NCBI RefSeq assembly: GCF_963169125.1
Contig: NC_084796.1
Location: 83,907,888 to 83,971,887 of the forward strand
Direction of reading: 5' to 3'
Source of the DNA: Humulus lupulus
Lineage: Eukaryota; Streptophyta; Magnoliopsida; Rosales; Cannabaceae
Length of the DNA: 64,000 bases
The notes beneath the pieces were generated by a model. That model was not told the DNA's origin and did no database searches. It was given only the letters and a program-made list of their open reading frames with translations. Shown here piece after piece: positions 1-11,801 of this stretch. Made by a program: the position numbers and the translations under genes. The stretch's first letter is position 1, and each line of letters opens with the position of its first letter.

Positions 1-213
1 TTGATGCAAAAGCTTGCGGTAAATTTATCTACTTATTCACATGTAATGTTTTTTTTATAATTTAAAAAATCTCACCATTTTTTTAAAGGAATTTTTCATT
101 CTTTCCTGAGCTCTTCCTGAGTGGTGGCTGATAGAGACTGGGATTGAGTGAGAGTTTCAGGATTGCTACAAGGATAGAAAAGGTTGCAAGAAAATACACT
201 TCGATGAACATGG

Positions 214-2108
214 TGTTGGTTTTTATTGATCAAATCAGAGATTATACGCAGCGGAACAACAATCAAATTGTTAATTTAATCTCATAAGATTTCTAGATCT
301 ACTTCTTCACATGCATATATATATATATATTGAATCAAAGACATGAATAGAAAAATTACCTCAGGTCCTTCCTTGTTGCTATCTTTTTGTATGGCTAAAT
401 CCTTGAGATCTCACACCAAGATCTTCCAAAATGTTTTCAGCACACAAAGAACGAGTATGGGCTAGCTATACAAACAATAGACAAAAAACCATTTGTCAGA
501 TGTTCTCAACACATGAGATCTGATAAAGTTTGGACCTAGGTTTTGTGAAGAACAGTGACTTTTGTTTGTATCACTGTTCTCTCTCTCTGAGAGAGATTTC
601 TAGATATTTTTCTATCCCTCAAAAGTTACGTTCTGAAAAAAACTGATATCCTATATTTAATATATCCAATATATTAAAATAAAATCTTAGTTATATTAAA
701 CAATTTGAAAATAACTAATCAGTTATCAGATTTTTGTTTAAATAATAATATTTTAATCAAATTACAATATCTCATTATTTATTTAATATTTAAATAACTA
801 AAATTGTGGAACCTAGAAACTGATTACAGTCTCTTATGCGTGTAGCACAGTGACTGTGCAACACGTGTACCACATGCCAATGATGGCATGTGATTTTTCC
901 CAATTTTTATTATTATTTAAATACCAAAAATCCCAAAAATAAATATTCAAAATTAATTATATTTTTGTTAAATCAAATAATTAATTAATTACACATAATT
1001 AAACAATAATTATATTTGATACATAGAAAAATATTTTACTTATCACATAAGTCCTTTTTGCCCATTTTTGTATTTACCTTTGTCAGTGATTATTTGAGCC
1101 ATTTCGGGGACCATGGACCTATAACATTAAGCTCCAATAAATTGAAACTAAATAATTAAACACTTTAATTATAATAGTTAATTTATTAATTCTGATATTA
1201 CTCCACTATAAATTCAGAAGTGCACTCTTTATGTTATAGATATACTTTTACATAAATCTTTTCTGAAGTCGTCCATTGATATAATCATCTTACAATAGTT
1301 CAACCCTCTAATTAATTAGTTCATAAATTAGAATGGAAGAATTACCATTTTACCTTTCTAATTTACTTCTTATTCCTTAAGTACCATTAATTCACAAGTG
1401 AATAATTAATCTATAATCTAATTATAGATTTGAGCTCAAAATCATTCAGTTCCAGAATTAACCCTTAAGGGAACTAATATACGATCCGTTAGGAAAGATT
1501 AGATTCTGTATTGTTGATACATGTTCCTAGCCATCCATGATATTAAAACTCCAAAACAAAAGTCATTAGCCTCATTCTTTGAAGAGACCTTAACGAATGA
1601 ATCAAAAGATTTAATAAACATGAACAGGAGTTCATGAACACTCAGGATTTAGGTTGATCTATAAATGATCATCAGTTATGATACGAATTACAAGTCTTTA
1701 TTGTTAAATGGTTTTTGGATAAAGACTTTAATTCATATCGGTCCTTGTCATATATAATCATATTATATAAAGCACCTTTATCGAGATGTCTTACCACATC
1801 AATAATCCAAATCTAGATTATTTGTATCATTATGATACTCAGTAAACCGTACTTACAACTCCAATTAAAGAATTCTATAACTTTAATTTGTTGTTGTTGA
1901 CTATTTTTATTCATTCATGTGATCTTAATTTTCTCGTACTAATACAAGATCACATCCTCAATAATGAATATGGAATTTTTCTGATATTTACGAAATTATT
2001 CAAACAATAATTTAACAATCTAAATATAACAATAATAATAAACCATTGTATTTATTTATTCACAGAAAAACAAATGTCTTTACATGCTTTTAGGACACAC
2101 TCCTAACA
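214..2108 (-). repeat. Copia 3' LTR
   Basis: It starts TGTTGG and ends CCTAACA on the plus strand, 1895 bp. It is collinear with 13646-16682 apart from the solo LTR inserted there. AT-rich, with AT runs near 315-332. The two copies show scattered substitutions, visibly more than the Tekay LTR pair, which suggests an older insertion. Confidence 0.9.
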
Positions 2109-2119
2109 ATCTCCCACTT
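2109..2119 (-). other. Polypurine tract of the Copia element
   Basis: On the minus strand this reads AAGTGGGAGATT, directly before the LTR start TGTTAGG. This is the typical plant Copia plus-strand priming site. Confidence 0.8.
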
Positions 2120-2123
2120 GTAG

Positions 2124-4790
2124 TTAAAGCAAGGGAGGCATTTCTCTCAATCCCATATTACGTACATGACCCTCGAATTGCTTTGCCAGAAGCGTCTTCA
2201 TGAATGGGTCTGCCAGGTTGTGTTCTGATGCGATTTTCAGAATGGACACATCTCCTCCTTGTACGATTTCTTTGACTAAGTGGTATTTGCGCTCTATATG
2301 CTTTCCCCTCTTGTGGCTTCTTGGTTCTTTAGAATTAGCCACTGCTCCACTGTTGTCACAGTAAAGAACAAGTGGTTTCTCCACTTCTGGAACTACTTCC
2401 AAATCTGTGTAGAACTTTTTCAGCCAAACTACTTCCTTAGCTGCTTCACAAGCTGCTATGTATTCAACTTCCATGGTTGAATCAGCTATACTAGATTACT
2501 TAATGCTTCTCCAGACAACTGCTCCACCACCAAGAGTGAATACTGACCCAGAAGTAGACTTTCTACTATCCTTGTCAGATTGAAAATCTAAGTCAGTATA
2601 TCCAATAGGTTCGAGGTCACTACCCGAATATACTAGCATATAGTCTCTCATTCTCCTGAGATACTTGAGAATATGTTTCACCGCAATCTAGTATTCCAAA
2701 CCTGGATTTGATTGATAACAACTGACAATCCCTACTGCATAACATATGTCAGGTCTAGTACATAACATTGCATACATTAGGCTCCCTACTGCTGATGCAT
2801 AGGGATACTTTCTCATGTCCTCTTGCTATTGTGGTGTCATTGGACACTAATCTTTGCAAAGAGTAATTCCATGTCTGGTCGGAAATTGACCCTTTTTGGA
2901 ATTCTCCATAGAGAATCTTTCAAGCCCTTTATCAATATAATTTGCTTGTGAAAGTGCTAGGAGCTTGTTCTTTCTATCTCTTAGAATTTTAATGCCTAGA
3001 ACATAGCTCGCTTCTCCCAAATCTTTCATTTGGAATTTGTCAGCCAACCATTTCTTTACATTTGATAATGTCTCTACATCATTCCCAATGAGTAGGATAT
3101 CATCAACATAAAGAACTAAGAAAACCACAATTTTTCCTTTGATGTATTTATAAACACATGCTTCGTCAACATTTTGTTCGAAACCATATGTTTTAATAGT
3201 TTCATCAAATGTTAAGTTCCAAGATCTTGATGCTTGTTTCAATCCATATATGGATTTCAACAATTTGCATACCTTTTGATCTTGATCCTTCTTTATAAAC
3301 CCTTCTGGTTGTTCCATATAAATGGTTTCATCAAGGTGGCCATTCAGAAAAGCTGTCTTGACGTCCATTTGCCATATCTCATAATTATAGATGGCAGCTA
3401 TGGATAAGAGTATGCGAATGGACTTAAGCATGGCCACAGGAGAAAATGTTTCTTCATAGTCCACACCCTCTCTCTGTGTGTAGCCTTTGGCCACAAGCCT
3501 TGCTTTATAGGTCTCTACCTTACCATCTGCACCCATTTTCTTCTTGTAGATCCATTTGCATCCAATGGCATTAACATTGTCAGGCAGATCTACAAGTTCC
3601 CAGACTGAATTGGAACACATTGATTCCATTTCTTGATTCATTGCATCTTGCCACTTATCAACATCAGGGTCTTCCATTGCTTCTATAAAAGTCAATGGAT
3701 TGTCCTTTTCAGTATCTGATACAAGAACGTGTGCCTCATGTTCGTAGCGAATAGGTTGTCTCACAATCCTCCCACTACGACGTTGCACTGGTTTTTCCTT
3801 TTCAGGAATTGTGGTTTCTTTGGTTGTTTTATCATTAATTGCTGCTGGTGACTTTGCGACTTTATTTGAGACCATCTCCTCCAGTACAACCTTACTGCGA
3901 GGTTTGTGGTTATTAACATAGTCATATTCAATAAAAGTTGCATTTGTCAATAAAAATGTTTTATTTTCTTTTGGACTATAGAAAATTCCACCTCTAGTCT
4001 CTTTGGAATATCCCACAAACATACACACTTTAGAGTGCGTTTCCAACTTCCCGGTCTTCCTTTTGAGCACGTATGTATGGCACCCCCAAATTCTAAAATG
4101 GTGTAAACTAAGTTTACAACCATTCCATAATTCTATGGATGTCTTTTGGATAGACTTAGGTGGAACATCATTCAATGTGTATAGAACACATTGAATCGTA
4201 TAGCCCCTGAATGACAGTGGTAATGATGAGAAACTCATCATTCATCTAACCATATCTAATAACGTTCTATTCCGACTTTCTGAAACATCATTTTACTGTG
4301 TTTTTTTCAGGTGTAGTGAGTTGGAATTGAATGCCATGCTCACGTTGATGGTTCTTGAATTCACAATCCAAGTACTCTCTTCCTCGATCAGATCGAAGTG
4401 CTTTTTAGTGATTTACCTAATTGCTCTTTAGCCTCTGCTTGAAATTCTTTGAACTTTCCAAGAGTCTCAAATTTTCTTTACATTAAGTATAGGTAACCAT
4501 ATCTCGAATAATCGTCAATGAAAGTGACGAAATATTCACAAATTCCTCTTGCTTGTACATTTAGTGGAATGCAACATCCATATGTACTAGTTGAAGTGGT
4601 TCTGTGGCTCTTGAACCTTTAGCAGAGAAAGGTCTCTTGGTCATTTTGCCTTCTAGACAGGAATTTTTAAACACGGAGAGATCTAATAGATGGTTCTCTT
4701 AAAGGACTATCCTTTACAAGCCTTTTTATTCCGTCTAGACCAATATGGCCCAATCTCAAGTGCTACAGATATTTTTCACTATCGGAATCA
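2124..4790 (-). pseudogene. Copia pol: integrase, reverse transcriptase, RNase H (broken)
   Basis: Read right to left. About 4790-4680 holds a GAG-pre-integrase remnant (HLRLGHIGLDGIKRLVKDS). About 4680-4250 is a decayed integrase core with FIDDYSRYGYLY. An open 464-codon stretch, 4241-2847, holds the integrase C-terminal end (LNDVPPKS, WGCHTYVL, FVGYSKETRGG) and the reverse transcriptase with AFLNGHLDETIYMEQPEGF and catalytic YVDD (LVLYVDDILL). RNase H follows at 2681-2124 (GYTDLDFQSDKDSRKSTSG, then YIAACEAAKEVVWLKKF). From 4241 to 2124 the frame is constant but stopped several times (2844-2846, between 2847 and 2681, and at about 2493), so it cannot make a full polyprotein. The frame ends 15 bases before the 3' LTR, the expected Copia position. 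Confidence 0.9.
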
Positions 4791-5120
4791 GTTTAATAGA
4801 TTTAGGATTAGGTGTTTTTAAATAATTCAAAATTATAAAAATTTGTCATTCCTTATAAGTATGTAAACTTTGTTTATCCCAAAGCATTTGCATAACAAGT
4901 AAATAGATAATTTCTTTAAATAATAATTACTTTATTAATAAAAGAAATAAATGTTATGCAAAAATAGAAATAAGTTTCCAAACATTAATAATCAAAATTA
5001 CTAATGTTATCCCCAAAAATTGGAGTTCGATGACGTGGCAATAGAAATGACAAATGGCTGGTTGGGTGATCTGGCTTAGGAGTGACCCGGTAGACCAGTG
5101 AAGAATTTTGACTGGCCAGT

Positions 5121-5280
5121 CACATGTTTGTCTGCCCAGGCATGACCATGTCTGACCAATCATGTGTTTGTCTGCCCAGGCATGACCATGTCCGACCAGT
5201 CATGTGTTTGTCTGCCCAGGCATGACCTTGTCCGACCATTCACATGTTCGTCTGCCCAGGCATGACCTTAGCCGACTAGT
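5121..5280 (+). repeat. Four tandem 40-bp units in the 5' LTR
   Basis: Units start at 5121, 5161, 5201 and 5241. Each holds TGTCTGCCCAGGCATGACC and a GTCCGACCA-like tail (TCTGACCA and GCCGACTA in diverged units). The same four units occur at 10264-10423 in the 3' LTR. Confidence 0.9.
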
Positions 5281-5575
5281 CATGACCATGTCCGACCAGC
5301 CAAGTGCATGTCTGCCCAGTTAGGTGTGTGTCTGCCCAGTGAAAGTTTGGCCGACCAGCCTGAATGTGATATGGATCAACTAGACAAAGCAAGGCTACGC
5401 AAGAGATCCCAGAAACGGCTTCAACAAGAATCGTTCTTGGCTTGCGCGGGAATCTCTTAGTTTATCCCATGAATATAGTAAACTGTTATATTTTGAATAT
5501 TATTGTAAATTAAATATAATGAGAATAGCAAAATATCCCGATTATGGGGGGATATCATCTGTACAATCCTGAGCA

Positions 5576-5583
5576 TATAAATA
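5576..5583 (+). promoter_or_regulatory. TATA box of the 5' LTR
   Basis: TATAAATA, followed about 60 bases later by a GAGAGAGAG stretch. The same box recurs at 10779-10786 in the 3' LTR and at 14800-14807 in the related solo LTR, so it is conserved in the expected place. Confidence 0.6.
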
Positions 5584-5890
5584 CAAGGCTTATGGCAATA
5601 TAAAGGGGACTTTTGGAACTTTTTATTCGAATTCTAATTTTCTAGAGAGAGAGAGAGTACTTGTATTTGAGAGAATTCTTGTATTCTTGTAATCTGCATT
5701 GAAGAAACTCAGTTAACTCAGGTTCATCTGATCTTGAGTGCAGATCTATAATCACAACTCTAAGTGGATTAGGCTATTACCAACACATTGGGGCTGAACC
5801 ACTATAAAAATCGTTTGTGTTGTTTATTTCTCTTGAAGGTTTTTATCGTTTTTGACGTCTGCACGCCGTTGGCCAAAAACGCGGTCAACA

Positions 5891-5912
5891 TTTTGGTGCT
5901 TTCATTGAGAGC
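5891..5912 (+). other. Primer binding site region
   Basis: It begins TTTTGGTGCTTTCATTGAGA directly after the LTR. The part from TGGTGC on should pair with a tRNA 3' end; I cannot say which tRNA. The identical block follows the 5' LTR of the element at 58490. Confidence 0.6.
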
Positions 5913-5945
5913 CTGAAGAGAAAGAAAGACGGTCCCTGAAGTATT

Positions 5946-8176
5946 ATGGCACCTAAGAGCACCAATGCGGCCTCCAAGAAGACAGGCTCCTCTAAAGAGC
6001 CTGCTAGATCAGAAGGTCCTAGCCCACAAGACCATGAGACTGAGCCTAGGGTCATGCTCGAGGACGTGACTCCAGAAGTCGAAGAACTCCAAGAAGCCAT
6101 GGGGGCCTTCCAGGAGGAGATGGCACAATTCCACGCCAGACAGGAGGCGTTCACTAAAGAGATGGCCAGGCAGAAAGCCGCGTTAGAGCAGCAAAGGCGC
6201 GATATGGAGGCCAGAAGCGAAGAGCTCAGACAACAACAGGAGGAGGTCAACTAGAGACATCGTGAAGCAGCACTTGCTCTAGAAGCGGCTACCCAATTGG
6301 CCCAAGCCAATGCTCAAGCCACAGCACAAGCAGCCACCCAGGGAGCAAGAAATAATAACGCTAGTCGGAGGACCATTGACAGAGCCAATTCTCGAGGACC
6401 GGGCAGAAGCATGAGTAACCCCCCTGGTCGGGAAGATGATGGGGACCGATCCAGAACTGCCTCGATGCAAAGGGAGCACTCTAGAACCCCCTCCAGGAGA
6501 CACCGATCAGAAACTTCGAGGTCAGGAAGTCACCTATCGGGCAGTAAGAAGACCCCACCCAGGCAGGATCAGACCAAGACTCCTCGAGAGAAGAGGACTT
6601 CACAATTCAAAGATGGGCATGGTCATGATGAGGCTGATAGTCATCACACCTACCAGTCAAAGGAAAAGGAGAGCAATGACCAACAAGGAGGAAAAGACTG
6701 CCCAGGGCGTACCGAAAGGCCTCCACTGCACCCCGGCCAGCAGCGTAGTGGGAGAGCACAAGTCCCGCGTAGTAAGCCCTCTGAAAAATCAAAAAGTATG
6801 GTGTTCGATCGGGCAGGAGAGCATGCTTCCCGGAAGGATCTGAGGGACATTATCACCAACAAGAGGAGGACCGTCCCGGTCGAAGGGCAAAATCTGAACC
6901 GCCCTGCCAATCAAGTAGAAATACTTGACGACAGTGCACTAGATGGTAATGCCCGACCAGGCGGTCAAGACCTTGGAACCTCATCAGTTGCACCAGCCAT
7001 CCAAGCCCAGCTTGACATGCTAACAGCTACAGTGCAAGGTTTGTCAAAACGACCTTACAAGATAGACGCGGTAGACCACCGGAGTGGCAACCCATTTTGT
7101 GCCCGGATTAGAGCAGCCCAGCCTTCGGCAAAATATAAAGCACCGATTCTGCCAATATATACAGAAAAGGCAGATCCCAACAGACATGTTGGGAAATTCG
7201 AGGACCAGATGGAATTACTCGGAGTAAGTGACGATTATCAGTGTAGAGTTTTCCCGACTACATTGTCGGATACTGCCCAGGAATGGTATTGGAAGTTTAA
7301 GCCAAACTCCATTACCTCTTGGGAAGCATTCAGGAAGGAGTTTTGTAGACAATTCAACACTTCCCGGACTCCACCAGTTTATGCCAACCACTTGGCAGAT
7401 ATCAAACAAGGAAATATGAGTCTCTAAAGAATTATATACAAAGATTCATGAGAGAAGCCAATAGAGCAACTGCTATAGGAGACAAGGGGAAGATGGTTGC
7501 AATATCTGCTGGGATAACTTATCGGAGCCCTTTGTGGGATAGCATTCATAGAAATCCAATTTCAACACTTCAACAATTTCTTGATCGAGCAGACAAGTAT
7601 ATGAAATTGGATGATGCAATCGAGAAAGAGGAGAATGGCATAAACAATCCGGGCGGATCAACTGACTCTCCTAAAGATGGTGGAAAGAAACGTGGAAATA
7701 ACAGGTCTGACCACCATGAGGAAAAGAAAGTAAAGTTGAGTTCAAATGAAAAGCCAACCAAGTATGAGCCTCAGTTCACTAACTACACCACTCTCTCGGC
7801 CAACCGAGCAGAGATATATCTTGCTAGTCATGAAGAGGTTCCCTACAAGAAGCCTCCCCCCATCAGGAAAGAGATGAGGAAGAGAGATATGAATAAGTTC
7901 TTTCATTTCCATGGAGATTATGGTCATGACACGAATGAATGCAATCACCTCAAGGACGAGATAGAATTTCTTCTCCGGTCGGGCAAGTTGAGGAAGTACC
8001 GGGCAGAGACACCCCAAGGAGAAGGAGGTAGCAACAATCCTGGTTTCAAGCGACAAAGATCTCCACCCTTGCAGCCCGGACCTGTGGACTTTACTTTAGA
8101 CACTATATGTGGAGGTCCACACTTGGCTGAGGAAAGCAACGAAGCAAAGGAGAAGTATGCTGAGCGGGAGTGCTAG
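5946..8176 (+). pseudogene. Gag of the non-autonomous element (one stop, one frameshift)
   Basis: The start ATG at 5946 lies 55 bases after the 5' LTR. The first 102 codons are charged and Gln/Glu-rich (likely coiled coil: EELQEAMGAFQEEMAQFHAR) and end at an in-frame TAG (6252-6254). The same frame continues to 7427 with a low-complexity Arg/Ser-rich region and then a Retrotrans_gag-type domain at about 7140-7420 (YTEKADPNRHVGKFEDQMEL, DTAQEWYWKF, FCRQFNT). The frame shifts between 7427 and 7448, and 7448-8176 completes the gag C-terminus with a zinc-finger-like FHGDYGHDTNECNHLKDEIE. In that finger the first Cys of the usual CxxH...C pattern is Phe, so metal binding is doubtful. No pol follows. 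Confidence 0.85.
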
Positions 8177-10130
8177 GATCAGGAGCCACTGGAACGGCGA
8201 ACGTCTGTGAATATATTATTTCTAAATACCGCTTTCAGAGTGGTAGCTTGATTTCGAGTTGTTTGACTTGTTATTTAAGTTTGGTTTATGAGCTGGTTAT
8301 TTGCTAACCAGTCATTTTATTTTTGAACAATTTTGGTTGTTTAAGACTCGTTATTAGACATGTTTTGTCCTTTTTAATTTACGAGTAATAAAAGAGATTG
8401 CGTGCAGTGTGGTCGATTCTTGCTACAAATATGCATGTGTGTTAGTTATCCGAGCAGTGTTCAACTAGTCCGTAAAATCGGACAGTGTTCAACTAGTCGA
8501 TACGTTCAAGTAGTGTTCAACTGCTCGAATATTTTCCATATATTCTATGTGTTTCACGAGTAATTAACTGCTCGAACAGATTCGGTCAAGTAGCAAGTGA
8601 CTAAGGATCTTTCAACCCTCGATCACCTGGGGGGCCCATGGGGTATACTGGTATATAATTTAACACAGGCAATAAGAGCACGAGTTAATATATCTATTTT
8701 TAGGTTGACTTGTAAATTTTCGAAGTCCAAAAAGGCCATTAAGCTAACTTGTTTGACAAAGCTTAAGTAACTTGGAATTTTTTTTAAATTTCAAGTTAGA
8801 AGCAGATATTCGTGTGACAATAAACATTATGCTCATAAAATATTAGAGCAATAAGAGTGTGAGAAAGTATACTTAGTATGGACTTATGAAATGTCTAGAA
8901 TTTCTAAGTTAGAAAACTAAGTACTCGTGTGAAAATATAAGGCATACACCAGAGTGACTTTACTATTCACAAAAAACTTATAACTTTTTAAGTCTAAAAG
9001 AGACTTAGAATGTTTTAAGTTAACAAAGAAAAGTAAAGTATAAATGCCAACAACTCAGCTGTAAGAGAGAAATATCAAAGCTGCTAAGCAACAATTGTCT
9101 TCACAAGAATAAAGAGCAAACTACTAGCCGGGTACAAGGTTTAGCTGATCAGGTGCAAAGTTTTCCTGGTCGGGAGAGCATATACAACTTCCCTGGTCGG
9201 CTAAGCATGTATCACCAATCGAGTAGGAAACTCTGTTGTTTAGCATGAATAACATCGATGAGTCTCTGGAGTGAATCAAACAAACACGAGCAAATGAATG
9301 CAAAGTAAAAATATTTACTACACAATGAAAAAATTTCTTTGAGAAGAGAAGTCAATTTTTCCCCAAGATTGATTAAGAGAAATCAATCTCTCAAAACACT
9401 TTTGGGAGATTTGATGGTTTTTGGTAGGGAAAGTTTTAGGCATAGGCTTAAATGGCTATGCCATGTGCCCAAGCAGATGTCAAGTGTGCCGAAGCAGACC
9501 CGCGCACGCATCCGAAGGATGTGTCCGAGCAGTCGGGGGGCGGCATCCAAGCAGCTGGAGCTGTGTGTCCGAGCAGTGGGGCTGCGTGTCTGAGCAGTGG
9601 GGCTGTGTGTCCGAGCAGTGAGGCTGCATCTGACCAGGTGTACGCTGCGTCCGACCGGGTGGGGTACTGCGTCCGACCAGGTGGGGTGCTATGTCTGATC
9701 GATTGGCTGTGTGTCCAAGGCAGGGGCGTGTCCGAGCGGCTGGAGCTGGCGTTCGGCGTGTCCGATCGGGTAGCGCAAGTGACCGAGTGGATTGGGCATG
9801 ACCGAGTGCCTGAGGCGTGCATCCAAGAAAATTGGTGGTGACCATCCGAGCAGCTTGGGGCATACCCATTGTCTGAATGGTTAGAAAAAATAATGACCAA
9901 TTAACTATAAGGTCCAAAAGGACAATAAATCTCAAGGACATGGGGCACAAACATGTTTTCTTACTCATGGGATACTACCACAAGATCAAAAAATAGAATT
10001 TGAAGAAATCAAAAGACAAGTTCAATCGTGATTATGTGAAAGTTATCGACCGAATGGAAGCTTTTGGATGACCTCAAAAGCATTTTTCTAAAAGAAAAGT
10101 TTATTATGTGAGTATATCATATAATAAACT
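8177..10130 (+). other. Non-coding internal region of the gag-only element
   Basis: It replaces the pol genes. It contains three 29-bp direct repeats at about 8454-8540 (core CAGTGTTCAACTAGTC), a G-run CCTGGGGGGCCCATGGGG near 8629, recurrent phrases around TATTCGTGTGA at 8800-8940, and an imperfect array of GTGTCCGAGCAGTGGGGCT at about 9480-9800. Several apparent open frames on both strands at 9339-9968 are products of that array and are not genes. Confidence 0.6.
9480..9800 (+). repeat. Imperfect 20-30 bp repeats, GTCCGAGCAG / GTCCGACCGGG type
   Basis: Repeated GTGTCCGAGCAGTGGGGCT and CGTCCGACC(A/G)GGTGGGG phrases. The word GTCCGACCAG is also the core of the LTR tandem array of the same element, so LTR and internal arrays share a sequence theme. 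Confidence 0.6.
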
Positions 10131-10141
10131 TGGAGGGCAAA
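10131..10141 (+). other. Polypurine tract of the gag-only element
   Basis: TGGAGGGCAAA directly before the 3' LTR start TGTTATCCCC. Confidence 0.7.
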
Positions 10142-11091
10142 TGTTATCCCCAAAAATTGGAGTTCGATGACGTGGCAATAGAAATGACAAATGGCAAGGA
10201 ATGGTTGGGTGATCTGGCTTAGGAGTGACCCGGTAGACCAGTGAAGAATTTTGACTAGCCAGTCACATGTTTGTTTGCCCAGGCATGACCATGTCCGACC
10301 AGTCATGTGTTTGTCTGCCCAGGCATGACCATGTCCAACCAGTCATGTGTTTGTCTGCCCAGGCATGACCTTGTTCGACCAGCCACATGTTTGTCTGCCT
10401 AGGCATGACCTTGGCCGACCAGTGATGACCATGTCCGACCAGTCATGACCATGTCCGACCAGCCAAGTGCATATCTGCCCAGCCAAGTGCATGTCTACCC
10501 AGTTAAGTGCATGTCTGCCCAGTTAGGTGCGTGTCTGCCCAGTGAAAGTTTGGCCGACCAGCCTGAATGTGATATGGATCGACTAGACAGAGCAGGGCTA
10601 CGCAAGAGATCCCAGAAACGGCTTCAACAAGAATCGGTCTTGGCTTGCGCGGGAATCTCTCAGTTTATCCCATGAATATAGTATACTGTTATATTTTGAA
10701 TATTATTGTAAATTAAATATAATGAGAATAGCATAATATCCCGATTATGGGGGGATATCATCTGTACGATCATGAGCCTATAAATACAAGGCTTATGGCA
10801 TCATAAAGGGGACTTTTGGAACTTTTTATTCGAATTCTAATTTTCTAGAGAGAGAGAGTACTTGTATTTGAGAGAATTCTTGTATTCTTGTAATCTGCAC
10901 TGAAGAAACTCAGTTGACTCAGGTTCATCTGATCTTGAGTGCAAATCTATAATCACAACTCTAAATGGATTAGGCTATTACCAACACATTGGGGCTGAAC
11001 CACTATAAAAATCTTATGTGTTGTTTATTTCTCTTGAAGGTTTTTATCGTTTTTGACGTCTACACGTCGTTGGCCAAAAACGCGGTCAACA
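10142..11091 (+). repeat. 3' LTR of the gag-only element
   Basis: 950 bp, 64 bp longer than the 5' LTR. The extra length comes from additional degenerate GTCCGACCAGTCATGACCAT and AAGTGCATGTCTGCCCAG copies at about 10424-10545 and a short insert near 10195. The four 40-bp units lie at 10264-10423. TATAAATA at 10779-10786. Confidence 0.9.
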
Positions 11092-11390
11092 ACTAACAAT
11101 AAACAAAATTTCTAGAATGTAGTATTCTTTGTTTAAAGAAATCTAAAATTTCTAAAACAAAATAAAGAAATTTAAATTGTTCAACTAACAATAAAATTAC
11201 TAAAAAAAAAAAAACTGCTCTCCAACTTCTCCAGCTCCTTACTTGCTACCAAAATCCTCATTAGTCTCTTCTTCCTTTTCAGGGTTCTGATTCTGCAAAA
11301 GGAAAGACAAAAGAAAAATAGATTAGTGGCATATATTTTTGAATCTACTATCCAAAAATTTTAATCTTATATTCATAGTGTTTGAATCTA

Positions 11391-11801
11391 CTATTCATAG
11401 TTGAAAAAATATATGTATATCTTATTTACCTTTTTCGTTTGATATAAATGATGACACTCAACATAGACTTCCTCTGTCATTGCTCGCCACATCTCATGTG
11501 CTGAGTCATAGTGTATATATTTTTCCTTTGTTTCGTCAGGCATGGTTGAAAGCATGCAATAACGTGCCAACCGATCGGATTTGATCCAATTTGCATATTT
11601 TTCTTTTGCTTCATAGCTAGTAGCTAGAGGTGGTTCTGTTTGAGGTTTTTCACAGACAGTTGACATCATCTTCTTATAAGAAAAAATAGTCAACATGCCT
11701 CGAAACCAGTTGTGCATATTTTCAGGTTCAAAAACCAAGGATTTGAGAAAGACATCGGTGTGTAATTCACCAATAGACATTTTTGCTGGCAATAAATACA
11801 A
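11391..11801 (-). pseudogene. Copia gag remnant (UBN2-type)
   Basis: A 136-codon open stretch with YANWIKSDRLARYCMLSTMP followed by HYDSAHEMWRAMTEEVY, which matches the conserved core of plant Copia gag (UBN2 family): aromatic residues, an ARYCML helix and a D-A-xEMW motif. The most likely start is the Met of MSIGELHT, with its ATG at 11780-11778. No CCHC zinc knuckle follows. Only about 500 bp of Copia sequence separates this from the integrase remnant once the 5005-11091 insertion is removed, so the gag C-terminus, protease and part of pol were probably deleted. Confidence 0.65.

Larger units (their letters stand above)
5005..5890 (+). repeat. 5' LTR of the gag-only element
   Basis: 886 bp, TG...CA. 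Parts in order: a promoter-distal region with four exact-length 40-bp tandem units (5121-5280), further degenerate copies of TGTCTGCCCAG and GTCCGACCAG, TATAAATA at 5576-5583, a GA-rich leader, and the terminal block GGGGCTGAACCACTATAAAA at about 5790-5809. Confidence 0.9.
5005..11091 (+). mobile_element. Gag-only non-autonomous LTR retrotransposon
   Basis: LTRs lie at 5005-5890 and 10142-11091. Both begin TGTTATCCCC and end GGTCAACA. The target duplication ACTAA is at 5000-5004 and 11092-11096, so the insertion lies inside Copia pol. The internal part (4.25 kb) codes only for a broken gag; no protease, reverse transcriptase or integrase motif is visible on either strand. It would need enzymes from an autonomous partner. 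The gag style (FHxDxGHxTxxCxxLKxEIE-like) and the TTGGAGGGCAA purine tract point to the Tat/Ogre side of Gypsy, which is an inference. Confidence 0.9.

Noticed and set aside
5121..5280. Possible host satellite
   Set aside because: The array sits inside an LTR at the same place in both LTRs, so it belongs to the element.
9339..9968. Several open frames on both strands, up to 162 codons
   Set aside because: They are read-outs of an imperfect tandem array; no domain, and both strands are open in parallel.
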